Shown: positions 45,562 to 54,646 of the stretch, piece by piece
Position numbering within the stretch: the first letter of the stretch is position 1
Layout of the letters: each line of letters begins with the position of its first letter
Assembly: GCF_900109605.1 (NCBI RefSeq)
Contig: NZ_FOAM01000011.1
Coordinates: 62,001-126,000, forward strand
Direction: 5' to 3'
Source of the DNA: Xaviernesmea oryzae
GTDB taxonomy: Bacteria > Pseudomonadota > Alphaproteobacteria > Rhizobiales > Rhizobiaceae
DNA length: 64,000 nucleotides
The notes under the pieces: model-generated
Told to the model about the DNA's origin: nothing
What the model saw: only the letters and a program-made list of their open reading frames with translations
Databases searched by the model: none
Translations under genes and position numbers: made by a program

Positions 45562-46392
45562 TTACCGCTTCAAATGCCGTGTCAGCCGCCGCTCCAGCAC
45601 GGTCCAGAGATTGCGGAGGATCTCGACGATCATCAGGTAGAGCAGTGCTGCCCAGAAATACATCTGATAGTCGAAGGTGCGCGAAAAGGCGCGGCGGGTT
45701 TCGCCCATGAGGTCGAAGACCGTGACGATGGCGACGATGGCCGAGCCCTTGATCATCAGGATGATCTCGTTGCCATATGGGCGCAAGGCCACGATCAGGG
45801 CCTGGGGCAGGATGATCTTCAGGAAGCTGATGCGCGGCGAAAGGCCGAGCGAGGCCGCGCCTTCGCTCTGGCCGCGCGGCACACTCTCGATCGCGCCGCG
45901 CAGAATTTCGGCCTGGTAGGCGGCCGTGTTGAGCGTGAAGGCGAGCAGGGCGCAATACCACGCCTCGCGGAAGAACCACCAGAGGCCCACGGCATCCAGT
46001 TCCGGCCGGAAGCTGCCCAGACCGTAATAGACCAGGAAAAGCTGAGCGATGATCGGCGTGCCGCGGAAGAAATAGACATAGACATAGCTTGCCCAGAAGG
46101 CGATCGGATTGCGCGACATGCGGCCGAAGGCGAGGGGCACGGACAGGAAGGCGCCAAACAGGATCGACAGTGACACCAGCGTCAGTGTCACGCCGAGGCC
46201 GGAGAGGAGCTTCGGCCCGTAGCTAACGAACTTCTCGGTGTCCCAGCCTTGCGCCGCCCCGATTGCGATGCCGACGCCGGCGGCCAGCCAGACGCCGAGG
46301 AGGATGCGGCCGAGCAGCCGTTCGGCGGTATAGGGCTTGGCCGCCTCGGGCGGCGGCGCCTGGGGCTCGATCAGACGGTCTGTCACGCTCAT
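45562..46392 (-). CDS. Polar amino acid ABC transporter permease (HisM type)
   Basis: A 276-residue membrane protein with about five to six spans. The inner-membrane permease signature (EAA-like loop) is SEGAASLGLSPRISFLKIILPQAL near residue 190. TPIIAQLFLVYYGLG near residue 112 matches the HisM/GlnP group. The ATG overlaps the stop of the HisQ-type gene (ATGA), so the two form a heterodimeric permease. Substrate class is set by the binding protein upstream: probably basic or polar amino acids. Confidence 0.9.
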   Translation of the reverse strand: MSVTDRLIEPQAPPPEAAKPYTAERLLGRILLGVWLAAGVGIAIGAAQGWDTEKFVSYGPKLLSGLGVTLTLVSLSILFGAFLSVPLAFGRMSRNPIAFWASYVYVYFFRGTPIIAQLFLVYYGLGSFRPELDAVGLWWFFREAWYCALLAFTLNTAAYQAEILRGAIESVPRGQSEGAASLGLSPRISFLKIILPQALIVALRPYGNEIILMIKGSAIVAIVTVFDLMGETRRAFSRTFDYQMYFWAALLYLMIVEILRNLWTVLERRLTRHLKR

Positions 46393-47180
46393 CGCATTGC
46401 CTCCGAGCGCCGCGCGCGCCGTTCCAGATAGGAGAACACCAATGAGGTGGCGAGCGCCAGGATGATGAACAGCAGGCAGGCGAGGCTGAAGAACTCGAAG
46501 GCGCGCTTGGTCACGCGCGCGGCGATGCCCGTCTGGCGCAGAATGTCCGGCAGGCCGATGACCGAGACCAGGGCCGTGTTTTTCAGCAGTTCCATCCAGA
46601 GATTTCCAAGTCCCGGCAGCGCCACCCGCAGCAATTGCGGCAGAACGATCAGCCGCATGGTGCGGCCGCGTGACAGGCCGAGCGCATAGCCCGCTTCATA
46701 TTGGCCAAGCGGAATGGCATTGAAGGCCGATTCCAGCACCTCGGACGCATAGGCGGCAAAGACGACGCCGAGTGCCACCATGCCCGCCGCAAACGCATTG
46801 ATTTCCACCGGTCCCTGATAGCCAAGCGTGCCGAGGAACCGCTGCACCATGATCTGCAGGCCGTAATAGACGATGAAAAGCGTTAGGAGCTCCGGCAGGC
46901 CGCGAAACAGGGTCGTGTAGATGTTGGCGGCGCGGCGCAGCGAGGGTTCCTGGGAGCGTTTGGCCAGCGCCACGAAGAAGCCGAAGACCAGGCCGAAGGG
47001 CAGGGTGGCCAGTGCCAGAAACACGGTGATCTTGAAACCACTGGCGATTTCATCGCCCCAGCCGGCATCGCCGCAGGCCAGCAGCGAGCCGCCGGCAAAC
47101 CAGGTAAAGACGCCTGCCGGCCCGCAAAAAGGATCCAGCAGGGTGGTAAGCCGCTCCAGCGCAGCGGTGATGGCATCCAT
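46389..47180 (-). CDS. Polar amino acid ABC transporter permease (HisQ type)
   Basis: A 263-residue membrane protein. The EAA-like loop is QYEAGYALGLSRGRTMRLIVLPQLL near residue 165, and TTLFRGLPELLTLFIVYYGLQ near residue 87 is the HisQ/HisM membrane signature. The ATG at 47180 is preferred; the longer frame upstream is non-homologous. It lies 210 bases downstream of the binding-protein gene on the same strand, with a hairpin between. Confidence 0.88.
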   Translation of the reverse strand: MDAITAALERLTTLLDPFCGPAGVFTWFAGGSLLACGDAGWGDEIASGFKITVFLALATLPFGLVFGFFVALAKRSQEPSLRRAANIYTTLFRGLPELLTLFIVYYGLQIMVQRFLGTLGYQGPVEINAFAAGMVALGVVFAAYASEVLESAFNAIPLGQYEAGYALGLSRGRTMRLIVLPQLLRVALPGLGNLWMELLKNTALVSVIGLPDILRQTGIAARVTKRAFEFFSLACLLFIILALATSLVFSYLERRARRSEAMR

Positions 47181-47349
47181 GCGCAATGTCCCCGGATGGC
47201 GTGGTAGGACGCGCCCTAGCCGATCGGCCTCAAGGCGCGGGTTCACGCTTCTTCGTCTTTGTCCTGCTTTTCTTAGCGTCTTGTCCCGCCGCTGCAAGGG
47301 GCAAGCGCGCAGACTGGGGCCGCACCGCCAGATGCTGCAGGCGTCCATA

Positions 47350-47376
47350 TCCGGATGCCCAGGTCGGGCATCCGGA
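47350..47376 (-). other. Intercistronic hairpin after the binding-protein gene
   Basis: TCCGGATGCCC (47350-47360) and GGGCATCCGGA (47366-47376) form a perfect 11-bp stem with a 5-base loop, just after the binding-protein stop and before the permeases. No U-run follows. Such hairpins often protect the binding-protein part of the mRNA, raising its level relative to the permeases. Confidence 0.55.
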
Positions 47377-47390
47377 CCGGAGGCTTTGGT

Positions 47391-48185
47391 TTATTGCGCG
47401 TTTTCGGCGCCATAGGCGTCGAAGGTGAAGTATTTGTCGTTAACCTTCTTGTATTCGCCATTGGCGCGGATCGCCTTGATCGCGGCATTGAACTTCTCGC
47501 GCAGCGCGTCATTCCCCTTGCGCAGGGCGATGCCGGCGCCCGGGCCGTTGATCACGGGATCGATCGGCAGGGTGCCGAGCAGCTTGCAGCAGGCGCCATC
47601 CGGCGTCTTCAACCATTCGGACAGAACTACGACATCGTCGATCGCGCCGTCGATGCGCCCATTGGCAAGATCGAGCTTATATTCGTCAGCGGTCGGATAG
47701 AGCTTCAGCTCAGCGCCCTTCAGATGCGCTTCGGCATAGTTGGAATGGGTGGTGGAGCTTTGCGCGCCGAGCGTCTTGCCGGCGAAGGCCTCGGCCGTAG
47801 TGGCGGTGATCGCGCTGTCCTTGGGCACGGCGATGGCCGGCGGCGTGTTGTAGTACTTATCGGTAAAGTCGACCTTCTGCTTGCGCTCCTCGGTAATCGA
47901 CATCGAGGCGATGAAGGCGTCGAATTTCTTGGCGCTCAGCGCGGGAATGGCACCATCCCATTCCTGCGCGACGAAGGTGCAGTCGGCCTTCATCTGGGTG
48001 CAGAGCGCGCGGGCGATGTCGACATCGAAGCCGGACAGCGTGCCGTCGGCGCCGAGCATGTTGAAGGGCGGATAGGCGCCTTCCGTGGCGATCACGATCT
48101 TCTCGCCGTCGGCCATGGCCGAGCCCGCCGAGAGCGTGAGAAGGGCCGCGGCGGCGGCAAGGGCGAAGCGTTTGGACATGCGCAT
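47391..48185 (-). CDS. Polar amino acid ABC transporter substrate-binding protein
   Basis: A 264-residue periplasmic binding protein of family 3. The signal peptide (KRFALAAAAALLTLSAGSAMA) is followed by IVIATEGAYPPFNMLGADG and GFDVDIARALC, the family signature. DAFIASMSITEERKQKVDFTDKYY is near residue 90. The ligand class is polar or basic amino acids or opines by homology. GAGAGG lies 6-7 bases before the ATG at 48185. No ATPase gene is present in the cluster. Confidence 0.92.
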   Translation of the reverse strand: MRMSKRFALAAAAALLTLSAGSAMADGEKIVIATEGAYPPFNMLGADGTLSGFDVDIARALCTQMKADCTFVAQEWDGAIPALSAKKFDAFIASMSITEERKQKVDFTDKYYNTPPAIAVPKDSAITATTAEAFAGKTLGAQSSTTHSNYAEAHLKGAELKLYPTADEYKLDLANGRIDGAIDDVVVLSEWLKTPDGACCKLLGTLPIDPVINGPGAGIALRKGNDALREKFNAAIKAIRANGEYKKVNDKYFTFDAYGAENAQ

Positions 48186-48813
48186 GTCGATCCTCTCTGT
48201 TTCGGGCACCCGTCTTTGGGTTTGGTGTTCGGTGCCCTGATCCCGGCTGTAAGCCGGTTGCCACGATCATCCTACGGCATCGGGATAAAAATCAACAGCA
48301 AACAAGCCTTTGTACGCCGTCAAGCGGCGGCAGAGGCTCGCTCTCCCCTAGCTTTTCCCCTGTTTCATCGGTCAAGCAAGACTGACTTTGTGGCGACCCC
48401 GGCAACAGGATGCTGCAGCCGCGCGGGCGATCCGATCCGGCGCTCGTCTTGCCGATGATCGGGCGCGGATGCCGAAGCCTGTCTGCCCGCTGTCGAACGC
48501 GTCAAATCGGTGCGGCATCGCTCTGCACAGATACGCCTGCAGTTCTTGAGTGCCGGGGGCGGCTATCAGCGGTTTTTCACGCGATCTGATGAAAGCATGC
48601 GCTGATACACCCCTTTGAAAGCGCGGGACGACGCCTATGTCCGGGCAGATGAACGGGGCATTCATCACCGATTCATGCAGGCCCGCTTAAGCGTGGGCAA
48701 CAAGAAGCCATCGCGCCGCCTTCTTTTCCGCGCAGAGCCGGCCCGAAAAGGGGCCGGCGGCACGGACAAGAGCGCATCGCCAGACGGACCTCTTCATGCG
48801 AGGAAAGACCCAA
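48186..48813. other. Long divergent intergenic region
   Basis: This stretch of about 628 bases lies between the divergent binding-protein and OmpA-family genes. I see no convincing gene. Near the right end (48737-48758) GCCGGCCC and GGGCCGGC form a perfect 8-bp hairpin 55 bases before the OmpA-family ATG, likely in its 5' leader. Confidence 0.5.
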
Positions 48814-51285
48814 ATGAGCAATCGATCGCGACTTTTCGCTTCCGTGGCCTTGCCGATCCTGGCGGCGACGGTGGCTTTCCAGCCTGCCTTGGCCGACAGC
48901 CAGCGGGCGCCCGTCCAGCTTGCACCCGTTCAACTGGCGCAGGCCGATCCGGGCGACGCGCCGCAGGGCGGGGACAATCCGGAAGAGCTTCGCCGCAAGC
49001 GCCGTGAGGAGCGCCAGCGCGAGCAGCAGGGCGATCAGGGCGGCCGCGCCGGCGCCGAGCAGGGTGGCCGCGATGCAGGTCCTTCCGACGAGGATCGTCA
49101 ACGCATCCGCGAGGAACGCCGCAAGCAACGCGAAGCCGACCAGCAGCAAGGCCAAGGCGGCGACCAGCCGCAGCGCCGCCAGCAGGCCGCGCCCGACGGC
49201 GGCAACGACAATGGCCCCTCGGCCGAAGAACGCCAGCGCATCCGCGAAGAGCGCCGCAAGCAGCGCGAGGCGGACCAGCAGCAGGGCCAGGGCGGCGAAC
49301 AACCGCAAGGCAAGGGCGGCGATCAGCCACAGCGCCGCCAGCAGGCCGCGCCAGATGCCGGTAATGACAATGGTCCCTCAGCCGAAGAGCGCCAGCGTAT
49401 CCGTGAGGAGCGTCGCAAACAGCGCGAGGCGGACCAGCAGCAGAACGGCGATCAGCCGAACGGACAGCAGCCAAACGGGCAGCGTCCGCCGCGCGGTGGC
49501 GATCAGCCTGCGCCAGCCGGCAATGACGGCCAGCAGCCATCCGATAAGGATCGCCAGCGCATTCGCGAGGAGCGCCGCAAGCAGCGCGAGGCCGATCAGC
49601 AGAAGCAGCAGAACGGTGACCAGCCTGATGCCGTCCAGCGCCCGCCGCGCGGCGATCAGGCAGCGCCGGCCGATCAGAATGGCCAGCCGCAGCCTTCCCC
49701 CGAGGAGCGCCGCAAGCAGCGCGAGGCAGATCGTCAGCGCCAGCAGGGCGATGCCCCTCAGCCCGGCCAGCCGGCTGCCCGTGATGGCCAGAACGCCCAG
49801 CCGGGCCGCAATGCGCAGCCCGATCCGAATGCCCAGCCGGCCCAGCCCGGTAACCCGCCGCCGCGCGACCGTCAGCGTCCCGGAGATCAACGTCCGGGAG
49901 ATCAGCAGCCGGGTGATGCCGGGCCGGATGGCGCCGCCCCGCGCGATGGCCGCCGCGCCGGCGACCGCACCGACCAGCTGACACCGGACGAGGTACGCGA
50001 CCTCGAACAGTTGTCCCCGGCCGAGCGTGAAAAGCTGCGCGAAGAGCGTCGCGTGCGCCGCGATCTGCCCGACGTGCCGACGCAGGAACGCCAGCGCATT
50101 GCCCGCGATCCGGCCAAGACCGACGACACGGTGGTGCTGCCGGTGCAGAACGGCGCGGCCGTGCTCGATAGCGACAAGGATGCCGATAGCCGCGGTGGCC
50201 AGCAGGCCCGCGAGCGCCGACGCGCCGAGCGCGAGCAGCTGCGCGAGGAGCGGGGCAACATCGCCCTGCCGAAGAACGATGCCGACGCCCAGGCCCCGAT
50301 GCGCGAACGCGGTATCGACCGCGACCAGATCGACGAGGCCCTGCGCGAGCGTGGCCGCCGTGTCGAGCGCGCACCGCAGTTCGACCTGCAGGACGCCATC
50401 GATGCCTTTACCGGCAATGATCGTCCGCGCCCGCGCATCGAAGAGCGGCGCAACAATCGCACGGTCATCGATTTCGGCGACGAAATCATCGTGCGTGGCG
50501 ACGACCGGGCCCGCCTTCGCCGTGACTCGCAGGACACCTATTACGAAGAGCTGCCGCGCGGTCGCTCACGCGAGGTTATCGAACGGCCGAACGGCACGCG
50601 CATCATCACCATCTATAATTCTTATGGCGATGTGGTCCAGCGCACCCGCGTGGACCGCGACGGGCGGGAATATCTGATGGTTTATGCCGATGATGCGGAT
50701 GACGACCGTCCGCGTCCGCCGATCTACGACGCGGGCGAAGACCTGCCGCCGATGCGCCTGCGCGTTCCGCTCGACGACTATATCGTCGACACCTCCTCGC
50801 AGCCTGACCGGGATTACTACAGCTTCCTGGCCGAGCCGCCGGTCGAGCGCGTCGAGCGCACCTATTCGATCGACGAGGTGCGCAACTCCGCCCGCATTCG
50901 CGACAAGGTGCGCCGCATCGACCTGGATACGATCACCTTTGCCACCGGCAGCTCTGAGGTGCCGATGTCGCAGGCCAAGACGCTGCGCAGCGTTGCTGAC
51001 GCGATGCTGGAGGTGATCAAGAAGGATCCGGGCGAGACCTTCCTGATCGAAGGCCATACCGATGCGGTGGGTTCGGATGAATCCAACCTCGTTCTGTCCG
51101 ACGAGCGCGCCGAATCCGTCGCCTCGCTGCTGACCGAGGTCTACAACATCCCGCCGGAAAACCTGGTGACTCAGGGCTATGGCGAACGCTACCTGAAGGT
51201 GCTCACCAACGGCCCCTCCCAGGAAAACCGTCGCGTCACCATCCGCCGCGTCACCCCGCTGGTGCGCCCAGTGGCTCAGCGCTAA
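48814..51285 (+). CDS. OmpA-family protein with large Arg/Gln-rich repeat domain
   Basis: An 823-residue envelope protein. The signal peptide (RLFASVALPILAATVAFQPALA) is followed by about 370 residues of low-complexity charged repeats, and a region with DRTDQLTPDEVRDLEQLS. A C-terminal OmpA peptidoglycan-binding domain follows from about residue 700: ITFATGSSEVPMSQAKTL, IEGHTDAVGSDESNLVLSDERAESV and QGYGERYLKVLTN, which include the conserved Asp and Arg that bind diaminopimelate. It should anchor to peptidoglycan from the outer membrane or periplasm. GAGGAAAG lies 7 bases before the ATG at 48814. The repeat DNA (49087-49760) may vary in copy number. Confidence 0.88.
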   Translation: MSNRSRLFASVALPILAATVAFQPALADSQRAPVQLAPVQLAQADPGDAPQGGDNPEELRRKRREERQREQQGDQGGRAGAEQGGRDAGPSDEDRQRIREERRKQREADQQQGQGGDQPQRRQQAAPDGGNDNGPSAEERQRIREERRKQREADQQQGQGGEQPQGKGGDQPQRRQQAAPDAGNDNGPSAEERQRIREERRKQREADQQQNGDQPNGQQPNGQRPPRGGDQPAPAGNDGQQPSDKDRQRIREERRKQREADQQKQQNGDQPDAVQRPPRGDQAAPADQNGQPQPSPEERRKQREADRQRQQGDAPQPGQPAARDGQNAQPGRNAQPDPNAQPAQPGNPPPRDRQRPGDQRPGDQQPGDAGPDGAAPRDGRRAGDRTDQLTPDEVRDLEQLSPAEREKLREERRVRRDLPDVPTQERQRIARDPAKTDDTVVLPVQNGAAVLDSDKDADSRGGQQARERRRAEREQLREERGNIALPKNDADAQAPMRERGIDRDQIDEALRERGRRVERAPQFDLQDAIDAFTGNDRPRPRIEERRNNRTVIDFGDEIIVRGDDRARLRRDSQDTYYEELPRGRSREVIERPNGTRIITIYNSYGDVVQRTRVDRDGREYLMVYADDADDDRPRPPIYDAGEDLPPMRLRVPLDDYIVDTSSQPDRDYYSFLAEPPVERVERTYSIDEVRNSARIRDKVRRIDLDTITFATGSSEVPMSQAKTLRSVADAMLEVIKKDPGETFLIEGHTDAVGSDESNLVLSDERAESVASLLTEVYNIPPENLVTQGYGERYLKVLTNGPSQENRRVTIRRVTPLVRPVAQR
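49087..49760 (+). repeat. Tandem coding repeats in the OmpA-family gene
   Basis: Five units, beginning at about 49087, 49219, 49378, 49540 and 49696. Each encodes a variant of ERQRIREERRKQREADQQ, followed by a Gln/Pro/Gly-rich spacer. Units differ in spacer length (44-54 codons); the fifth keeps only the core. The core is very similar at the DNA level, which would allow copy-number change by slippage or recombination. Confidence 0.8.
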
Positions 51286-51309
51286 GCAACCTCGACGCCT
51301 ATTTTTCAA

Positions 51310-51331
51310 GGGCCCGGCTTCGGCCGGGCCC
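51310..51331 (+). terminator. UUCG-loop hairpin after the OmpA-family gene
   Basis: GGGCCCGGC (51310-51318) and GCCGGGCCC (51323-51331) pair perfectly around a TTCG tetraloop, 24 bases after the stop. This is a very stable hairpin, but no U-run follows. Confidence 0.55.
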
Positions 51332-51528
51332 AAGATCATGCAGGTGTGGATCTATGGCGAACCGTGATGCTCAAGTCTGTCCGACGATCCGCATCGGTTT
51401 TCGTCGCAGACAGCGAATCTAGATGACAAGTACGAGGTTGATGCCGGACTTTGCATGGTATCCCTTTGATGCGTCCGGCATATCTGGATACCAGGGTGAC
51501 GTTGGTCCTCCTGGCTGGTTGTCTTCCT

Positions 51529-52608
51529 TTACTGGGAGTTGCTCCCCAGTCCCTGCTTGAAGGCCTTGGCTACCATCTCCACCAGCTCCGCATGAATCGC
51601 CGTGCGCGCCCTTCCGCCGCCATCCGCGCAGATCGGTTCGTCGATCTCCTGGGCCTTTGCCTGTTCGGCGGCGCCAGCCTTGCAGGTGGGAAACAGGCTG
51701 AAATGGCTGGCATCGTCGATGGTCGCATAGCTTGAGCCGGCGATGGCGGCGGCGATTCCGTCCGCGCGGACGGTCTCCTGCAGAGCGTCAGGCCGGCCGA
51801 GATTGACAAGGACCACAGGCACATCGATTGCCTTGAAGCTTGCGGGGTCGAAGACATCGACGGGTGCCGGATCGATTGCCATGACGAAACCGATGCGTCG
51901 GTTGCGATTGTCCCGTGCCGCCTGGCTCAGATCCATGCGATGGAGATCGACACCACTCATCCTCATCCACTGGCAGAGCGAAGCATTGCGCGTGTCGTCG
52001 TCGCAATAGCCCGCGAGCCTTTCGGAATCGAGCCGCGCGCCGGCGATGGCCAGCGCCGTATTGCCGCCCATCGACAGGCCGAGCAGGCCGATTGTGCCGG
52101 GTGCAAGATGACCGGCGAAGGCCGGCGTCGCCTGGACGGCCTCAAGGGCCGCGCCGACATCGCCAGGCCGCAGCCAGAGCTTGATCGTCTGTTCTGCCGA
52201 GCGATGGGCGCCGCCATTGCCGGGATGGGTTGGCGCGGCGACGATGAAGCCCTGATCGGCAAGCGCAGCCGCCATCCAGCTCATTGCATCAGGCGTGCCG
52301 CCGAGGCCTGCCCCATGCGACAGCAGGATCAGCGGATATGGCCCGGCGGCGACCGGCGCGTCCTTCCAAGCCGGCGTCCCATCGAAGAAGGCGTTGTCAC
52401 CAGAGAGCACAGGCGTGCCGCCCGGTTCGGCCGGATACCAGACCGTGACAGACAAGGGCTGGCCGCGTTCGCGGGACGGCGCCTCGATCTTGCTGACGCC
52501 GACTTGATGTCGCTCGGCGGACGGTCCGGCGGCAGCTGACGCGGGCAGGGCGAAGCCCGCGAGGAGGGCCAGAAACGTCGCGGTCAATATGGTCTTGTCG
52601 ATGGTCAT
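51529..52608 (-). CDS. Secreted alpha/beta hydrolase (PAF-acetylhydrolase/dienelactone-hydrolase-like)
   Basis: A 359-residue hydrolase. The signal peptide (ILTATFLALLAGFALPASA) is followed by LSVTVWYPAEPGGTPV, ILLSHGAGLGG near residue 95 (oxyanion) and the nucleophile motif GLLGLSMGGNTALA near residue 173. The catalytic His is in IDDASHFSLFPTC near residue 302. The type is usually described as predicted dienelactone hydrolase-like; the substrate is unknown. It is periplasmic or exported. Confidence 0.85.
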   Translation of the reverse strand: MTIDKTILTATFLALLAGFALPASAAAGPSAERHQVGVSKIEAPSRERGQPLSVTVWYPAEPGGTPVLSGDNAFFDGTPAWKDAPVAAGPYPLILLSHGAGLGGTPDAMSWMAAALADQGFIVAAPTHPGNGGAHRSAEQTIKLWLRPGDVGAALEAVQATPAFAGHLAPGTIGLLGLSMGGNTALAIAGARLDSERLAGYCDDDTRNASLCQWMRMSGVDLHRMDLSQAARDNRNRRIGFVMAIDPAPVDVFDPASFKAIDVPVVLVNLGRPDALQETVRADGIAAAIAGSSYATIDDASHFSLFPTCKAGAAEQAKAQEIDEPICADGGGRARTAIHAELVEMVAKAFKQGLGSNSQ

Positions 52609-52788
52609 GGGGCGGCCTCGCGTTGATTGCGGATCCGGCGAAGGGCATCGACCTGTGTCTTGCCTGCCGGAGGCTCAACGCTTGGATCAGCACTGCCGTG
52701 CCGTCGTCCTCGAACAGGATGCTGCGCGTCCTCGATCCTGCTTGAGGACGTCTGAGGCGCTGGCAGGCAGGAGCCGTCGCGCGGCCGA

Positions 52789-53301
52789 TCAGACCTGTGT
52801 GTCCGGACCAACCGCAAAGGCCTCGTGGAAATCGACCTGGCCCGCTGGCATCTGTCCGTCGAAGGCCAAAGCGAGGAAGTATTCCGCAGGGGCGTCCTCG
52901 TAGAACAGCCCGTCGACCGCTCGAAATCCGAAGCGTCCGTAATAGGCGGGATCGCCCAGCAAAACGCAGCCTTGGGCGCCCAACTGTTGCAGCTGCTTCA
53001 ACCCCGTACGGATCAGGGCGCCGCCCAAGCCCTGCCCCTGCCGGTCCGGCCGCACGGAAATCGGGCCGAGTCCGACCCAGCCTTCGTCGCGGCCATCAAG
53101 CCGGACCGGCGAGAACGCGACATGGCCAAGGATAGTGCCTGCATCCTCGGCAACCAGCGAGAGCGAGAGGGCGTCGGCGGCACGTAGCGTGGCGATGATC
53201 TCCGCCTCCGTACCGCTGCTGTAAGCCACCTTCGCAAAGGCCATCTTGGTCAGGGCGCGAATGGCGGACACATCCTCTGCCGTCTCAGGGCGGATTAGCA
53301 T
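52789..53301 (-). CDS. GNAT-family N-acetyltransferase (YhbS-like)
   Basis: A 170-residue GCN5-type acetyltransferase. Motif A for acetyl-CoA is LGPISVRPDRQGQGLGGALI near residue 76. It is followed by GCVLLGDPAYYGRFGF near residue 110, typical of the YhbS/COG3153 group. The acceptor is unknown. AAGGAG lies 6 bases before the ATG at 53301. Confidence 0.9.
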   Translation of the reverse strand: MLIRPETAEDVSAIRALTKMAFAKVAYSSGTEAEIIATLRAADALSLSLVAEDAGTILGHVAFSPVRLDGRDEGWVGLGPISVRPDRQGQGLGGALIRTGLKQLQQLGAQGCVLLGDPAYYGRFGFRAVDGLFYEDAPAEYFLALAFDGQMPAGQVDFHEAFAVGPDTQV

Positions 53302-53569
53302 GACGGTCTCCTTGCGCCGCGCGCTGGAAGGTCTGTTGCCCGTGCCGCACATGGCCTCGCCGGCGCGACGCGGGCGGGCGCATGCTCCCGCCGGCACACA
53401 GCGGCTGTGCACATTGGCAACACGCGCCGGTCTCTTCGAAAGCACGTGCGATTTTCATCGTCTCTTGCCCTGATTTTGCGCTAATCCAGCGACACTGCAT
53501 AGGGGCCGCATCGAGATCGGCCTGATCGATATAGACCCATTCGACATGGGTCGCCTGGAGACATTGTTC

Positions 53570-54331
53570 ATGCGCCGCCGTCCTCTGCCTCTGATCTGCC
53601 TGGTCGGCGTCCTGTCTGCTGCCGGTGCGCTGGTTTCCGCACCCGCCTTTGCCGGCAAAGACGGGCTTTTGGAACCGAGCCTGAAGCTGGCCGGACGTGG
53701 CACAGGCGCGCCGAGGGTGGCGCTGACCTTCGATGCTTGCATGGGCGCGGCAGACCAACGCATTCTTTCGACGCTGATCGACAACCGCATTCCCGCGACG
53801 ATCTTCGTCACCGCGCGCTGGTTGAAGCGCAATGGGGACGTGCTGGCCGTGCTGCGCGCGCATCCGGATCTGTTCGAACTCGAAAATCACGGGGCGATGC
53901 ATGTGCCGGCGGTGGACAAGCCCGTGGCGATCTATGGCATTCCCGCTGCCGGCTCGCCCGAGGCCGTGGCGGCCGAGGTCAATGGCGGCGGCGGGGCGAT
54001 CCTTGCCGCCGGCGCGCCGGCGCCGCATTGGTTTCGTGGGGCGACAGCCAAATACACCGCCTCCTCGATCGCCCAGATCCGCAGCCTCGGCTATGAGGTC
54101 GCAGGCTATTCTCTGAACGGGGATGACGGCTCCCTGCTCGGTGCACGCGCCGCCGCCCACCGTATTTCCGCCGCGCGGGACGGCGATGTGATCATCGCCC
54201 ATATCAATCAGCCGAGCCATGCAGCCGGCGAGGGCGTGGCCGAGGGAATCCTGGCCTTGAAGGCACGTGGGTTCACCTTCCTGCGGCTGGATGAAGCCCG
54301 CGAACAAGGCAGCCATGCCACGGTGAACTGA
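53570..54331 (+). CDS. Polysaccharide deacetylase (NodB-like) protein
   Basis: A 253-residue exported protein. The signal peptide (LPLICLVGVLSAAGALVSAPAFA) is followed by a NodB homology domain. Motif 1 is VALTFDACMGAAD, in which the second Asp of the usual TFDD is replaced by Ala. Motif 2 is ENHGAMH near residue 115 (metal His residues), and RGATAKYT and DGDVIIAHIN supply later motifs. Some rhizobial relatives carry the same TFDAC form, so metal binding may use another Asp. It may deacetylate a cell-wall or exopolysaccharide sugar. GGAG lies about 10 bases before the ATG at 53570. Confidence 0.82.
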   Translation: MRRRPLPLICLVGVLSAAGALVSAPAFAGKDGLLEPSLKLAGRGTGAPRVALTFDACMGAADQRILSTLIDNRIPATIFVTARWLKRNGDVLAVLRAHPDLFELENHGAMHVPAVDKPVAIYGIPAAGSPEAVAAEVNGGGGAILAAGAPAPHWFRGATAKYTASSIAQIRSLGYEVAGYSLNGDDGSLLGARAAAHRISAARDGDVIIAHINQPSHAAGEGVAEGILALKARGFTFLRLDEAREQGSHATVN

Positions 54332-54646
54332 GGGCGGACTGTGGCTGGTGCATGGATGTGATTCATCCAACGCGTCTAAACCCATGTAAAGACTGATTTG
54401 TTGGACAGCCTTTAGCCGGGGCGGGAGCCCTGGCGCTAAGCATTTGCTGCCTGCCCGTCATTTTGGGCCATCCGAGCCCGATGGCAGGATCAGGGCAAAG
54501 GCCTGCGCCATGTTCACGCGGTTTTCCTCTGCCTCCAGCCTTGTATCAAAATCCTGTACCGCCTTGTCCGCAGTCTGCTCCAAGTCTCTGTTTCGACACA
54601 AAGACGAGGAGAAATCGCCTGGCTAGACGATGAGGATAGAGCGGTC
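54332..54646. other. Intergenic region with nothing recognisable
   Basis: About 315 bases between two co-directional genes. It has no supported ORF, strong hairpin or clear operator. The promoter of the downstream hydrolase is expected here. Confidence 0.35.

Noticed and set aside
48372..48668. A 98-codon minus-strand frame in the 628-base gap before the OmpA-family gene
   Set aside because: No Shine-Dalgarno, no domain, and Arg/Ala-rich composition typical of spurious frames.
48794..50374. Long minus-strand Arg/Ala-rich frame opposite the OmpA-family repeat
   Set aside because: It mirrors the repeat DNA and has no start context or domain.
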